A DNA stretch of 64,000 nt. Origin: Clavibacter sepedonicus (GTDB lineage Bacteria > Actinomycetota > Actinomycetes > Actinomycetales > Microbacteriaceae). Below are positions 1 to 8,197 of this stretch, piece after piece; within the stretch, counting starts at the first letter, position 1, and each line of letters begins with the position of its first letter. A model generated the notes under the pieces. That model saw only the letters and a list, made by a program, of their open reading frames with translations, was not told the origin of the DNA and made no database searches. Made by a program: the position numbers and the translations under genes. The stretch spans positions 2,232,001-2,296,000 of the forward strand of contig NC_010407.1 of NCBI RefSeq assembly GCF_000069225.1, written 5' to 3'.

Positions 1-51
1 CTGCGCGCCGGCGACCCGGCGATCCCGACCGAGGAGGGCGCCCCGGCCTGA
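1..51 (+). CDS. C-terminal end of an upstream gene (partial)
   Basis: The frame open from base 1 ends at TGA (49-51) and gives only 16 residues, polar and Pro/Ala-rich at the end. It is followed by a short gap and then the convergent DUF3039 gene, which fits the tail of a plus-strand gene. There is too little sequence to name a family. Confidence 0.35.
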   Translation: MRAGDPAIPTEEGAPA

Positions 52-100
52 TGCGGACGGCACCCCGGACGGCACTGCGCGAGGCGCCGCGGACGGGCTT

Positions 101-388
101 CTACTCGGGCTTCATGTTCTCGTAGATGCGCTTGCAGTCGGGGCAGACCGGGAACTTCTCCGGGTCGCGCCCGGGCAGCCACTTCTTACCGCAGAGCGCC
201 TTCACGGGCTTGCCGCTGATCGCGGACTCGAGGATCTTGTCCTTCTTCACGTAGTGCGAGAAGCGCTCGTGATCCCCCGGCTCGATCGTCTCCTGCTCGA
301 GGAGCTCCTCGAGCTCGCGGTCGAGGGTGTCGGTGCCGCCGCCCTGCGCGGGCCGGCCGGGGGCCTGTTCGATGCTGAGGATGACCAT
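101..388 (-). CDS. DUF3039 family small protein
   Basis: A 95-residue soluble protein. The first ~25 residues look flexible; the rest carries the conserved block GDHERFSHYVKKDKILES followed by a zinc-ribbon-like pair, ALCGKKW and CPDCK (one Cys, then CxxC). This matches DUF3039, a small actinobacterial family of unknown role. The C-terminal cysteines suggest metal binding, which is inference. It lies alone, downstream of the ABC exporter genes on the same strand with a 61-base gap. The ATG start is used because the family motif follows at the usual distance. Confidence 0.85.
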   Translation of the reverse strand: MVILSIEQAPGRPAQGGGTDTLDRELEELLEQETIEPGDHERFSHYVKKDKILESAISGKPVKALCGKKWLPGRDPEKFPVCPDCKRIYENMKPE

Positions 389-449
389 GCGCCCAGTCTA
401 CTTTTCCCGCGCGCGGGAACCGGCGGCCGGCTGGCGTCCGTCACGGTCC

Positions 450-2021
450 TCAGTGGCGCTGCGCGAACGCCAGCAGCTCGGGGCCGCGCCGCTCGAACAC
501 CCGTCCGCCGCCGGCGACGCCCGCGACGAGCGTCACGATGCCGATGCCCAGCCCCACAACGAGCGACCAGATCGGGTACGCGCCCCCGTGGACGAGCCCC
601 ATCCAACCGAGCCAGGCGGACGGGAGGGCGAGGACGACCGTCGCGAGGAAGGAGAGCGTGGGCACCGTGGATCCGCCGGCGCTCACGCTCTGCGGCGCGT
701 GGAACGGGCTGTCCCCGGGCCGCGACGCGGGATAGGGGAACCGCGCGGAGAAGAGCGAGGCGAGCCCCATGCCGACGAGCAGTACGCCGCCGCTGACCCC
801 GATGACGGAGGGCAGGACCGATGCGTCGCCGAAGCCGAGCGCGCTGAGCGGCGCGCCGATCGCGACGAGCGGGACGCCGATCGCGAGGACCGGCACGAGG
901 CGGCCGACGCGGTCCGCGACGCCGCGGATGCCCGAGACGACGTGCAGCCAGACTGCGGTGTGGTCGTGCGCGGTGTCGTTGTGCGCGCTCCAGCCGAGGA
1001 ACAGCGCCATCACCGGCAGGGGCACGAGGGCGAGGACGTGCGCGTCCACGTCCACGATCACGAGCGGGATGAGGAGCACGAGCGGGAGCACGGGGATCAG
1101 CACGAGCGTGGCCCGGTACCGCGGGTCGCGGATCCAGTAGGTGACGCTCCGTGCGGCCACCGCGCCCGCGGGCGTGGCGCCGAAGCGGCCGAACCAGCCG
1201 AGGCCGTCCTGCACGCGACCGCCGCCGGCGCGGTCGGGTGCCGTGAGGGCCCACGGCACCAGGCGGATCCAGGCGAGCGCCAGGAGCGCGGCGGAGGCGA
1301 CGGCCACGAGCAGCATCCCCGCGGCCGCACCGCCGTCGCCGGCGACGGCTGCCGCGGGAGCGGACCAGGCCGCGCCGAGCGGGGTCCAGGCGATGGCACC
1401 CAGCACGCCGCGCACGGGACGGAGCCCGTCGTCGAGGAGGTCGGCCTGCGCGAGCGCGATGACCGCGGGCACGAGGAGCACGGCGACGAGGCCGGCTCCG
1501 AGGCCGGTCGCCTCGCGCGCCCGCCGCGTGCTGAGCAGCACGAAGGAGAGGACGGTGCTGATCCGGGCGACGAGCACGCACGTGACGACCGCGGCGCAGG
1601 TGGAGACCACGGCGACGAGGGCCGTGAGCGGGTCGCGGGCCCAGGTGACCACGGTGGTCAGCGCCACGACCACGAGGACCGCTCCCGGGACGCTGACGGC
1701 GGCGGCGGCGGCCAGCGCCACGGCGAGTCGCCGGGGCTCGATGCCGTACGGCGCGAACCGGCGCGGATCCATGGCGTCCTGGCTGCCGAGCACGAGCGGC
1801 ACGACGAGGCACCCCAGGACGACGAGCGCGCCACCTGCCACGACGACGTCCCGCGCGGATGCGACGTCCGCGTCGCGGAGACCCGCGAGCGCGCCGACGG
1901 CGAGCACCGTGACGAGGAGCCCGTAGACGCCGGCCGCGACCAGCCCGAGGACCTGCCAGGGGCTGCGGCGGAAGGCGTTGGCGAGGAGGGCGAGCCTCAG
2001 TCGGAGAACGAGTGCAACCAC
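450..2021 (-). CDS. ABC exporter, multi-spanning permease subunit
   Basis: A 523-residue, strongly hydrophobic protein with roughly ten to twelve predicted membrane segments, beginning near residue 25 and ending in a short polar tail. No soluble domain is visible. The GTG start lies 25 bases inside the 3' end of the ATPase gene, so the two are almost certainly co-transcribed and translationally coupled, and the pair forms an ABC exporter. The substrate cannot be read from sequence. Large unassigned ABC permeases of this size are common beside ATPases in Microbacteriaceae. Confidence 0.8.
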   Translation of the reverse strand: MVALVLRLRLALLANAFRRSPWQVLGLVAAGVYGLLVTVLAVGALAGLRDADVASARDVVVAGGALVVLGCLVVPLVLGSQDAMDPRRFAPYGIEPRRLAVALAAAAAVSVPGAVLVVVALTTVVTWARDPLTALVAVVSTCAAVVTCVLVARISTVLSFVLLSTRRAREATGLGAGLVAVLLVPAVIALAQADLLDDGLRPVRGVLGAIAWTPLGAAWSAPAAAVAGDGGAAAGMLLVAVASAALLALAWIRLVPWALTAPDRAGGGRVQDGLGWFGRFGATPAGAVAARSVTYWIRDPRYRATLVLIPVLPLVLLIPLVIVDVDAHVLALVPLPVMALFLGWSAHNDTAHDHTAVWLHVVSGIRGVADRVGRLVPVLAIGVPLVAIGAPLSALGFGDASVLPSVIGVSGGVLLVGMGLASLFSARFPYPASRPGDSPFHAPQSVSAGGSTVPTLSFLATVVLALPSAWLGWMGLVHGGAYPIWSLVVGLGIGIVTLVAGVAGGGRVFERRGPELLAFAQRH

Positions 2022-3940
2022 GAGAACCCCTCCGCCGTGCGTCGACCGCCGGCCAGCGCCACGAAGCGCTCCTCCAGCGAGCGGCCCGCGCGGACCTCGT
2101 CCATGGTGCCCGCGGCGAGCACACGGCCGTTGACGATGATCGCGACGTGGTCGCAGATGCGCTGGATGAAGTCCATGCCGTGGCTCGACAGCACGACCGT
2201 GCCGCCGTGCGCCACGTAGTCCTGCAGGATCTCGACCACGTTCGCCGCCGACACCGGGTCGACCGACTCGAACGGCTCGTCGAGGACGAGCATGCGCGGC
2301 GAGTGGATCATGGCGCAGGCCAGCGCGACCTTCTTGGTCATGCCCGCCGAGTAGTCGGTGACGAGCCGTCCGACGGCGTCCTCGAGCCCGAATGCGGCGA
2401 TCAGGTCGGCCGAGCGGCTGCGGATCTCCGCGTCGTCGAGCCCCCGCAGGGCGCCCGAGTAGTGCAGCAGCTGGGCACCGGTGAGGCGGTCGAAGAGCCG
2501 GAGTCGGTCCGGCAGCACGCCGATGCTCCGCTTCGCGGTGAGCGGGTCGGCCCAGACGTCGATCCCGTTGACGGTGACGGTGCCCGCGTCGGGCCGGAGG
2601 AGACCCGTGACCATGGACATGGTCGTCGTCTTGCCCGCGCCGTTCGGGCCGACGATGCCGTAGAAGGAGCCGGCGCGGACGGTGAGCGCGATGTCGTCGA
2701 CGGCGACCTTCTCGTCGAAGCGTTTGGTCAGGCCGTCGATGACGAGGACGTCGTCCCCGAGCTCCGGAGCGGCGGCGCGGTCGCCGCGCACGGACGGCGT
2801 GAGGGCGGTCTCGGCGACGCCCGCGAGGCCGGGCCGGGTCGAGCGCGGCGCGGTGAGGCTGTCGGTGCGGACGGTCACGGTGCGGGCGGGCTCGGGATCC
2901 GGACCGGGTGCCGGCTCGTCGTCGTCCGCGACGGACGCGGTCGCGGTGACGACCCCGACGACCGGCTCGGACGCCGCGAGGGGATCCGCCTCGACGGCGG
3001 GCTCCGCCTCCGGCTCCGGCGCGGAATCCGCCTCGGGCTCGTCCTCCGCGACGACGTCCTGCTGGGCATCGGGCAGGTCGACGGGACTGGAGGCCGGCTC
3101 GATCATGAGGTCGGGCTCGCGCTCGGCCTCGGTGGACGCTTCCACGTCCGGCTCCGGCTCATCGACGTCCTCGTGAGCCACCCGCTCCGGATCCGTCGCC
3201 TCGACGTCCGCGGGGACGTCCGCCTCGGCAGCCGGCGGGGACGCACGCGGTCGATCCGCGGGATCCGGTGCCGCGTCGTCGTCCGGCGGGGCGACGTGCT
3301 GCTCCACGACGGCGTGCACGGGCTCGACAGCGGGCTGCGGATCAGCGTCCGTGAACATGCTGCTGAGCTCCGTCAGACCGTCGCGGTCCGGCCGCGTGGC
3401 CTCGGGACCGTCCTGGGGCGCCGCATCCGGATCCTTGACGGGAGTCGCAGCCGAGCCCGCGGTGGAGCCCGCCGCCGTCTCGTCATCGACCGGGCCCGGT
3501 GCCGTGCCGCTCCCGGCGCCCGGGGCGACCTCGGCGCTCCCCGCCGCACGCTGCACGCGGGTGCGCCGCCGGACGCGTGGAGGACGTGACGTCGTGGCCG
3601 CGCTGCCCCCATCGCCCTCGGCTGCCGCGGCGGTCGACCGCGACACGGGCGCGACCACGGAGGTCGGCTTCACCCGGGGCGGCGTCGGCGCCACGATGAC
3701 GGCGGGCGCGGTCCGCGGCGACGGCGCGGTGGCACGACGCGGGACGCGCTGACCGGGGCGCGGCGGTCGCGGCGGGGCGGCCTCGGCGACCGTGCCCGTG
3801 GCCTCGGGCTCGGCAGGGGCGGCGTCTGCCAGCGGCTCCTCGGCGGGGAGCGATGCAGCGCGATCCGTGTGATCCCGGGGCTCCGCGGAGGAGTCGGACG
3901 TGGCGTCGGTGGGGGTCGTCTCGTCGGGGGCGTCGGTCAC
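1997..3940 (-). CDS. ABC exporter ATPase with long disordered N-terminus
   Basis: A 647-residue protein. The C-terminal ~250 residues are a canonical ABC ATPase: Walker A GPNGAGKTTT, a signature in YSAGMTKKVALA, and Walker B MLVLDEP. The ATPase domain starts with LVIDGLTKRF near residue 400. Residues 1 to ~395 are low-complexity, rich in Ala, Pro, Glu and Asp, with a basic patch near residues 110-130, and have no recognisable domain. Such an extension is rare on a cytosolic ATPase. Internal Met codons exist in the acidic region, so the true start could be further in, but the frame stays open and coding-like throughout. The partner permease overlaps its 3' end. Confidence 0.8.
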   Translation of the reverse strand: MTDAPDETTPTDATSDSSAEPRDHTDRAASLPAEEPLADAAPAEPEATGTVAEAAPPRPPRPGQRVPRRATAPSPRTAPAVIVAPTPPRVKPTSVVAPVSRSTAAAAEGDGGSAATTSRPPRVRRRTRVQRAAGSAEVAPGAGSGTAPGPVDDETAAGSTAGSAATPVKDPDAAPQDGPEATRPDRDGLTELSSMFTDADPQPAVEPVHAVVEQHVAPPDDDAAPDPADRPRASPPAAEADVPADVEATDPERVAHEDVDEPEPDVEASTEAEREPDLMIEPASSPVDLPDAQQDVVAEDEPEADSAPEPEAEPAVEADPLAASEPVVGVVTATASVADDDEPAPGPDPEPARTVTVRTDSLTAPRSTRPGLAGVAETALTPSVRGDRAAAPELGDDVLVIDGLTKRFDEKVAVDDIALTVRAGSFYGIVGPNGAGKTTTMSMVTGLLRPDAGTVTVNGIDVWADPLTAKRSIGVLPDRLRLFDRLTGAQLLHYSGALRGLDDAEIRSRSADLIAAFGLEDAVGRLVTDYSAGMTKKVALACAMIHSPRMLVLDEPFESVDPVSAANVVEILQDYVAHGGTVVLSSHGMDFIQRICDHVAIIVNGRVLAAGTMDEVRAGRSLEERFVALAGGRRTAEGFSWLHSFSD

Positions 3941-4175
3941 GGCCCCACGTTAGCAAGGCGGTCCTCCGTGCCCGGTGCGGCGTCCTCGGAGGTCCGCGCA
4001 CGAGGTCGGGTCGACGGCGGAGGAGGGCGGGACGGGACCGCGGTCGGAGGCCGTCCACATCACGAAAGGGACACGACCCCACCCTGGATCCCGCCTATTT
4101 CCCCACCTGCGGCCTACGATAGGGGAGACATGACGGCGTGTCGAACAGGAAACCCGCGAGTGAAGTCCCGGCGAA

Positions 4176-4192
4176 CCCTCGGTGCCCGAGGG
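4176..4192 (+). promoter_or_regulatory. leader hairpin before the nucleotidyltransferase gene
   Basis: A perfect 7-bp stem (CCCTCGG / CCGAGGG) with a 3-base loop ends 41 bases before the nucleotidyltransferase ATG. A possible -10 box, TACGAT, lies at about 4114-4119, so the hairpin would fall in the 5' leader. It could be an mRNA stabiliser or attenuator; no U-tract follows. The rest of 3941-4233 shows no gene. Confidence 0.4.
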
Positions 4193-4233
4193 CCGCTGGT
4201 CGGGCTCGACACCCCGCATGGAACGGAGAACAC

Positions 4234-4926
4234 ATGACGACGCAGGTAGTCATCCTGGCGGCTGGCATGGGCAGCCGACTCGGACGCAGCCTCCCCAAGC
4301 CCCTCACCGAGCTGAGCGACGGCCGCACCATCATGGGCCAGCAGTTCGACAACATCCGCTTCGGCCTCGGCGACGACGCCCGGGTCAGCATCGTGGTCGG
4401 CTACAAGCTCGACCACATCATCGACGCTTTCCCGGACGCCGACTACATCTACAACGAGCAGTACGACCAGACGAACACGTCGAAGAGCCTGCTCCGCGCA
4501 CTGCGCGCCTCGGCACCCGGCGGCGTCCTCTGGATGAACGGCGACGTCGTCTTCGACCCGATGATCCTCCGCCGCGCCGCCGCGATGATCGCCCGCGACC
4601 AGTCGTTCGTCACGGTCAACACCTCCCGCGTCTCCGACGAGGAGGTCAAGTACACGACCAGCCCCGAGGGCTTCATCCGCGAGCTGTCCAAGACGGTGAA
4701 GGGCGGCCTCGGCGAGGCCGTCGGCATCAACTACGTCTCCACGGCCGACAAGCCCGTCCTCATCCGCCAGCTGGCCCGGGTCGCCGACCAGGACTACTTC
4801 GAGCGTGGAATAGAGTTGGCGATCGAGCAGGACTCCCTGCTCGTCGAACCGGTAGACATCTCCGACCTGTACGCGGTCGAGGTCGACTTCGCAGAGGACC
4901 TCGAGAGGGCCAACCTCTTCGTCTAG
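4234..4926 (+). CDS. LicC-like sugar/choline-phosphate nucleotidyltransferase
   Basis: A 230-residue NTP transferase. The N-terminal motif VILAAGMGSRLG...LPKPL is the nucleotide-binding signature of the GT-A-type nucleotidyltransferases; WMNGDVVFD supplies the metal-binding Asp, and a YAVEVDFAEDLERA tail closes the fold. Size and motif spacing resemble LicC/IPCT-type cytidylyltransferases that make CDP-alcohols, rather than longer RmlA/GalU enzymes. ATG 4234 is chosen because the fold starts there and GGAACGGAG precedes it; an upstream in-frame ATG would add a non-conserved arginine-rich leader. The gene ends in TAG inside a CTAG. It heads a unit with a surface-polymer exporter. Confidence 0.8.
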   Translation: MTTQVVILAAGMGSRLGRSLPKPLTELSDGRTIMGQQFDNIRFGLGDDARVSIVVGYKLDHIIDAFPDADYIYNEQYDQTNTSKSLLRALRASAPGGVLWMNGDVVFDPMILRRAAAMIARDQSFVTVNTSRVSDEEVKYTTSPEGFIRELSKTVKGGLGEAVGINYVSTADKPVLIRQLARVADQDYFERGIELAIEQDSLLVEPVDISDLYAVEVDFAEDLERANLFV

Positions 4927-4938
4927 ACCGCCTCGGGG

Positions 4939-5763
4939 ATGCTGATGCAGAGGATCCCCGTCGTGCGCGATGCCGCCAGCCCCGGTCGCGCATCCCGCAC
5001 CCCCGTCGCCCGCTACCGCCGGTCGCTCTGGCTCCTCACGACGCGAGACCTGAAGGTCCGCTACTCCACGAGCGCGCTCGGCTGGTTCTGGTCGATCCTC
5101 GACCCGCTGGTCATGTCGGGCATCTACTGGTTCGTCTTCACCGTCGTGTTCTCGCGCGACGTCGGCGAGGAGCCGTACATCGTCTTCCTGCTCGCGGCGC
5201 TCCTCCCCTGGATGTGGTTCACGGGCGCGACGAGCGACTTCACCAGGGCGTTCAGCTCGCAGGCCAAGCTCGTCCGCTCCACGCGGATCCCGCGCAGCAT
5301 CTGGGTGCTCCGGCTCGTGCTCGCGAAGGGCTTCGAGTTCGTCGCGAGCCTCCCGGTCCTGGCCGTCTTCGCGATCGTCGCGGGCGCCCGACTCGACGTA
5401 CTTGTGCTGCTGTTGCCGCTCGCCGTGCTCATCCAGGCGGCGCTGCTCCTCGGCATCGGGCTGATCGTCGCGCCGCTCGTCGTGTTCTTCCGCGACCTCG
5501 AGCGCGCCGTGAAGCTCGTGCTGCGCTTCCTCTTCTACGCCTCCCCCATCGTCTACTCGTCGAGCGACCTGCCCGCCGACCTGCACCCCTGGGCCGCGCT
5601 CAACCCCCTCACCGGCATCTTCGGCCTCTACCGCGCGGCGTTCTTCCCCTCCGAGCTCGACTGGTACGCGGTCGGGGTGAGCGCGGCCATCTCCGCGGTG
5701 CTGGTGCTCGTCGGCTCGCTGGTCTTCCGGCGCTCCCTGCCCGCCGTGCTGAAGGAGATCTGA
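4939..5763 (+). CDS. ABC-2 polysaccharide/teichoic acid export permease (Wzm/TagG type)
   Basis: A 274-residue inner-membrane protein with a cytosolic N-terminus and about six membrane segments. The motif LTTRDLKVRYSTSALGWFWS, followed by a first hydrophobic helix, is typical of Wzm/TagG permeases, and the size is right for the family. It lies 12 bases after the nucleotidyltransferase gene and its TGA overlaps the ATG of the ATPase gene (TGATG), indicating one operon. With the ATPase it should export a lipid-linked cell-wall glycopolymer across the membrane. Confidence 0.88.
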   Translation: MLMQRIPVVRDAASPGRASRTPVARYRRSLWLLTTRDLKVRYSTSALGWFWSILDPLVMSGIYWFVFTVVFSRDVGEEPYIVFLLAALLPWMWFTGATSDFTRAFSSQAKLVRSTRIPRSIWVLRLVLAKGFEFVASLPVLAVFAIVAGARLDVLVLLLPLAVLIQAALLLGIGLIVAPLVVFFRDLERAVKLVLRFLFYASPIVYSSSDLPADLHPWAALNPLTGIFGLYRAAFFPSELDWYAVGVSAAISAVLVLVGSLVFRRSLPAVLKEI

Positions 5764-6542
5764 TGGGCGCGTCGCACCCGGAGCCGACCGACCGGACCGT
5801 CCTCGCGGTCGAGGACGCGGGCATCCGCTTCCGTCGCAACCGCAAAGCCAGACGGAGCTTCAAGGACCTCTTCGCCGGATCGGCGCGCCGCGCCCGTCCG
5901 GGCGAGTTCTGGGCGCTGCGCCACGTCTCCTTCGAGGTGCGGGCGGGCGAGGCGATCGGCGTGGTCGGCAGGAACGGCCAGGGGAAGTCGACGCTCCTCA
6001 AGCTCGTCGCCGAGGTGCTCATCGCCGACGAGGGGTCGATCGGCGTCCATGCCGGCGTCGCACCGCTCATCGAGATCACGGGCGGCTTCGTCAACGACCT
6101 GACGGTGCGCGACAACATCTACCTCACGGCGGGTCTCCACGGCATGTCCAAGGCGGAGATCGACGCGCGGTTCGACGAGATCATCGCCTTCGCCGAGATC
6201 CCGGACTTCGTCGACACCCCCTACAAGCACCTGTCCAGCGGCATGAAGGTGAGGATCGCGTTCGCCGTGATCTCGCGGCTCGACGAGCCGGTGCTCCTCG
6301 TGGACGAGGTGCTCGCCGTGGGCGACCGGGCCTTCCGGGAGAAGTGCTACCACCGGATCGAGGAGATGCTCGCGGAGGGGCGCACGCTCTTCTTCGTCTC
6401 GCACAACGAGCGCGACCTCCGCCGCTTCTGCACGCGCGGCCTGTACCTCGACAAGGGCGCCCTCGTGCTCGACGGCCCCATGGACCAGGTCATGGACGCC
6501 TACAACGCCGACCACAACCCGCCGGACTCGAGCGGTTCCTGA
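5763..6542 (+). CDS. ABC polysaccharide/teichoic acid export ATPase (Wzt/TagH type)
   Basis: A 259-residue ATPase. It shows the KSFKDLFAG-like preamble and ALRHVSFEVRAGEAIGVVGRNG characteristic of Wzt/TagH, Walker A GRNGQGKST, the family hallmark LIEITGGFVNDLTVRDNIYL, signature LSSGMKVRIAFA and Walker B VLLVDEVLAVGD. There is no C-terminal carbohydrate-binding domain, so it belongs to the short, TagH-like class without a Wzt-type O-antigen sensor. The ATG overlaps the permease stop codon. It energises export of a surface glycopolymer. Confidence 0.9.
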   Translation: MGASHPEPTDRTVLAVEDAGIRFRRNRKARRSFKDLFAGSARRARPGEFWALRHVSFEVRAGEAIGVVGRNGQGKSTLLKLVAEVLIADEGSIGVHAGVAPLIEITGGFVNDLTVRDNIYLTAGLHGMSKAEIDARFDEIIAFAEIPDFVDTPYKHLSSGMKVRIAFAVISRLDEPVLLVDEVLAVGDRAFREKCYHRIEEMLAEGRTLFFVSHNERDLRRFCTRGLYLDKGALVLDGPMDQVMDAYNADHNPPDSSGS

Positions 6543-6626
6543 GGCGAGTCGCTCCCCTCCTCCCCAACCCCGCCCTTCCACAGGCCCGCGGCCACGCACG
6601 TCGCACGCCGCGCCTACCGTGCACGC

Positions 6627-6938
6627 ATGCTGCGACCGGTCCCTCCCCTGCCCACCCGTCCCGACCCCGAGCCCGCGTACCGCGTGCCGTGGCACTTCGA
6701 CCGCACGCTCGAGCGGCCGCGCTTCGCGCTGGTCAACGTCGGCGACGAGGTGCTGCACGCCATCTCGCTGCACCTGCTCGGGTCCGGCACCATGCTGTCG
6801 CGCGCTCCCGTCACCGTGCGTCCCGGAGAGCGCCTGTCCACCACCATCCGCGGAGACGACCTGGCGCTCGACACGATCCTCGTGGTGCGCTGGTTCCGGC
6901 CGGACGGAGGCGAGTACCTGTGGCGGGTCAGCTTCTGA
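6627..6938 (+). CDS. hypothetical small soluble protein
   Basis: A 103-residue protein without membrane segments or signal peptide. Alternating hydrophobic residues (FALVNVGDEVLHAISLHLLG, TILVVRWFRPDG) suggest an all-beta domain. No family recognised. Its last 11 bases overlap the 3' end of the convergent XRE regulator gene. It sits just after the exporter operon (84-base gap), but nothing ties it functionally to it. The start has GC-rich upstream sequence and no clear Shine-Dalgarno. Confidence 0.6.
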   Translation: MLRPVPPLPTRPDPEPAYRVPWHFDRTLERPRFALVNVGDEVLHAISLHLLGSGTMLSRAPVTVRPGERLSTTIRGDDLALDTILVVRWFRPDGGEYLWRVSF

Positions 6939-7251
6939 CGGGCGTGGTCCCGCGCCGGTCGCGCTCGCGCTCCAGGCGGATCAGCTCGGCGGGCGAGTCC
7001 CCGTCGTCCTGCGGGAGCATGTCCGCCGTGAGGCCCGTCACCAGCAGCCCCGCATCCACGTCAAGGCCGCTCGCGATCTTGATGATGTTGCGCAGGCTCG
7101 GGTTCCGCTGGCCGCGCTCGATCTTGCCGAGGGCGGTCCAGTGGATGCCGGAGAGCTCCGCGAGCGTCTCCTGGCTGATGCCGATGCGCTGGCGCTGCTC
7201 GCGCACGCGGGACCCGAACTCGGCGGCGGCGTCGGAGACGGTGGTGACCAT
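6928..7251 (-). CDS. XRE-family transcriptional regulator
   Basis: A 107-residue protein with a lambda-Cro/C1-type helix-turn-helix at about residues 12-66 (FGSRVREQRQRIGISQETLAELSG, then LGKIERGQRNPSLRNIIKIASGL). The short C-terminal tail is charged. Such stand-alone XRE proteins normally repress their own promoter; the intergenic space upstream contains a perfect 10-bp inverted repeat that could be the operator. It is divergent from an uncharacterised membrane-associated protein. Confidence 0.85.
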   Translation of the reverse strand: MVTTVSDAAAEFGSRVREQRQRIGISQETLAELSGIHWTALGKIERGQRNPSLRNIIKIASGLDVDAGLLVTGLTADMLPQDDGDSPAELIRLERERDRRGTTPVRS

Positions 7252-7258
7252 GTCACAT

Positions 7259-7333
7259 GCCTATCCGCCACATGGAGGAATGACCAGAGTCCCGACGCCC
7301 CATGCGCATGTGCCCGCACCTCAGCGGATAGGC
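7259..7333. promoter_or_regulatory. widely spaced 10-bp inverted repeat between divergent genes
   Basis: GCCTATCCGC (7259-7268) and GCGGATAGGC (7324-7333) are perfect inverted copies 55 bases apart between the XRE gene (starting at 7251) and the plus-strand gene starting at 7406. A second pair, CACATG and CATGTG, lies inside it. The arrangement is consistent with paired operator half-sites for the adjacent XRE regulator; this is inference. Confidence 0.4.
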
Positions 7334-7405
7334 CCGATCGCGCGTTTGCATCCGGAGGACGACGAGGGGGACGAACGGCGGAGGCACCCCGCGTAGGCTC
7401 GGAGC

Positions 7406-8155
7406 ATGAAGGACGCCTCCGAGCTCGACCCGACCGTGGCCACCGGCATCGATCGTCTCCTGTCCGTGCAGCGCCCCGTCGTGCTCGCCCACATCCGCTC
7501 GATCCGGGCCCGGCACCCCGAGGCGTCACCCGACCGCATCATCGCGATCCTCGAGAAGCGCTTCCTGGCCGCCGTCACCGCGGGTGGTGCCGCCGTGGGA
7601 GCGAACGCCGTCATCCCCGGCGTCGGCACCGGCGTGTCCCTCGCGCTCACGGGCGTGGAGACGGCCGGCTTCCTCGAGGCGAGCGCCCTGTTCGCGCAGT
7701 CCATCACGGAGGTGCACGGCATCACCGTCGAGGATCCGGCCCGCGCCCGGGCGCTCGTGATGACGATGATGCTCGGCGCCCCGGGCGCGCAGGTCATCCA
7801 GCAGTTCACGGGCCAGTTCTCCGGCCAGCCCGTCGACCGGAACGCCAACTGGGGCCGGGCCATCACCTCGGGCCTGCCGTCGTTCGCCATCGGCCCCATC
7901 GCCGACCGCATCAAGCGCGCCTTCATCAAGCGCTTCGTCGTGAACCAGAGCGCGAGCGCCATCGGCCGGGCCGTCCCGTTCGGCATCGGCGCCGTGATCG
8001 GGGGTGCGGGCAACCGCATGCTGGGCAGCAAGATCGTCGCGAGCTCCCGTCAGGCCTTCGGCCCCGCCCCCGCCGGATTCCCCGACGAGCTCGCGGTGCC
8101 GGAGCGGAAGCCGCGCGTGATCCGCGTCGCCGAGAAGAAGGCCGCCAAGGGCTGA
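7406..8155 (+). CDS. uncharacterised protein with hydrophobic Gly/Ala-rich segments
   Basis: A 249-residue protein of unknown function. A charged helical N-terminus (residues 1-50) is followed by two Gly/Ala-rich hydrophobic stretches (about residues 53-80 and 190-210) that could insert in or associate with the membrane, and a basic C-terminus (RKPRVIRVAEKKAAKG). It loosely recalls EcsC-type proteins, but I do not see enough to assign it. The ATG sits 73 bases after the inverted repeat. It is divergent from an XRE regulator. Confidence 0.7.
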   Translation: MKDASELDPTVATGIDRLLSVQRPVVLAHIRSIRARHPEASPDRIIAILEKRFLAAVTAGGAAVGANAVIPGVGTGVSLALTGVETAGFLEASALFAQSITEVHGITVEDPARARALVMTMMLGAPGAQVIQQFTGQFSGQPVDRNANWGRAITSGLPSFAIGPIADRIKRAFIKRFVVNQSASAIGRAVPFGIGAVIGGAGNRMLGSKIVASSRQAFGPAPAGFPDELAVPERKPRVIRVAEKKAAKG

Positions 8156-8197
8156 CGGCCCTCCGCGCGGCGGTCGGACGTCGCGGCCGCGAAGGGC

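Noticed and set aside
2012..3589. Long plus-strand open frame opposite the ABC ATPase gene
   Set aside because: Its product is Arg/Gly/Asp-rich without motifs, as expected for the antisense of GC-rich coding DNA; the minus strand encodes complete ABC ATPase motifs.
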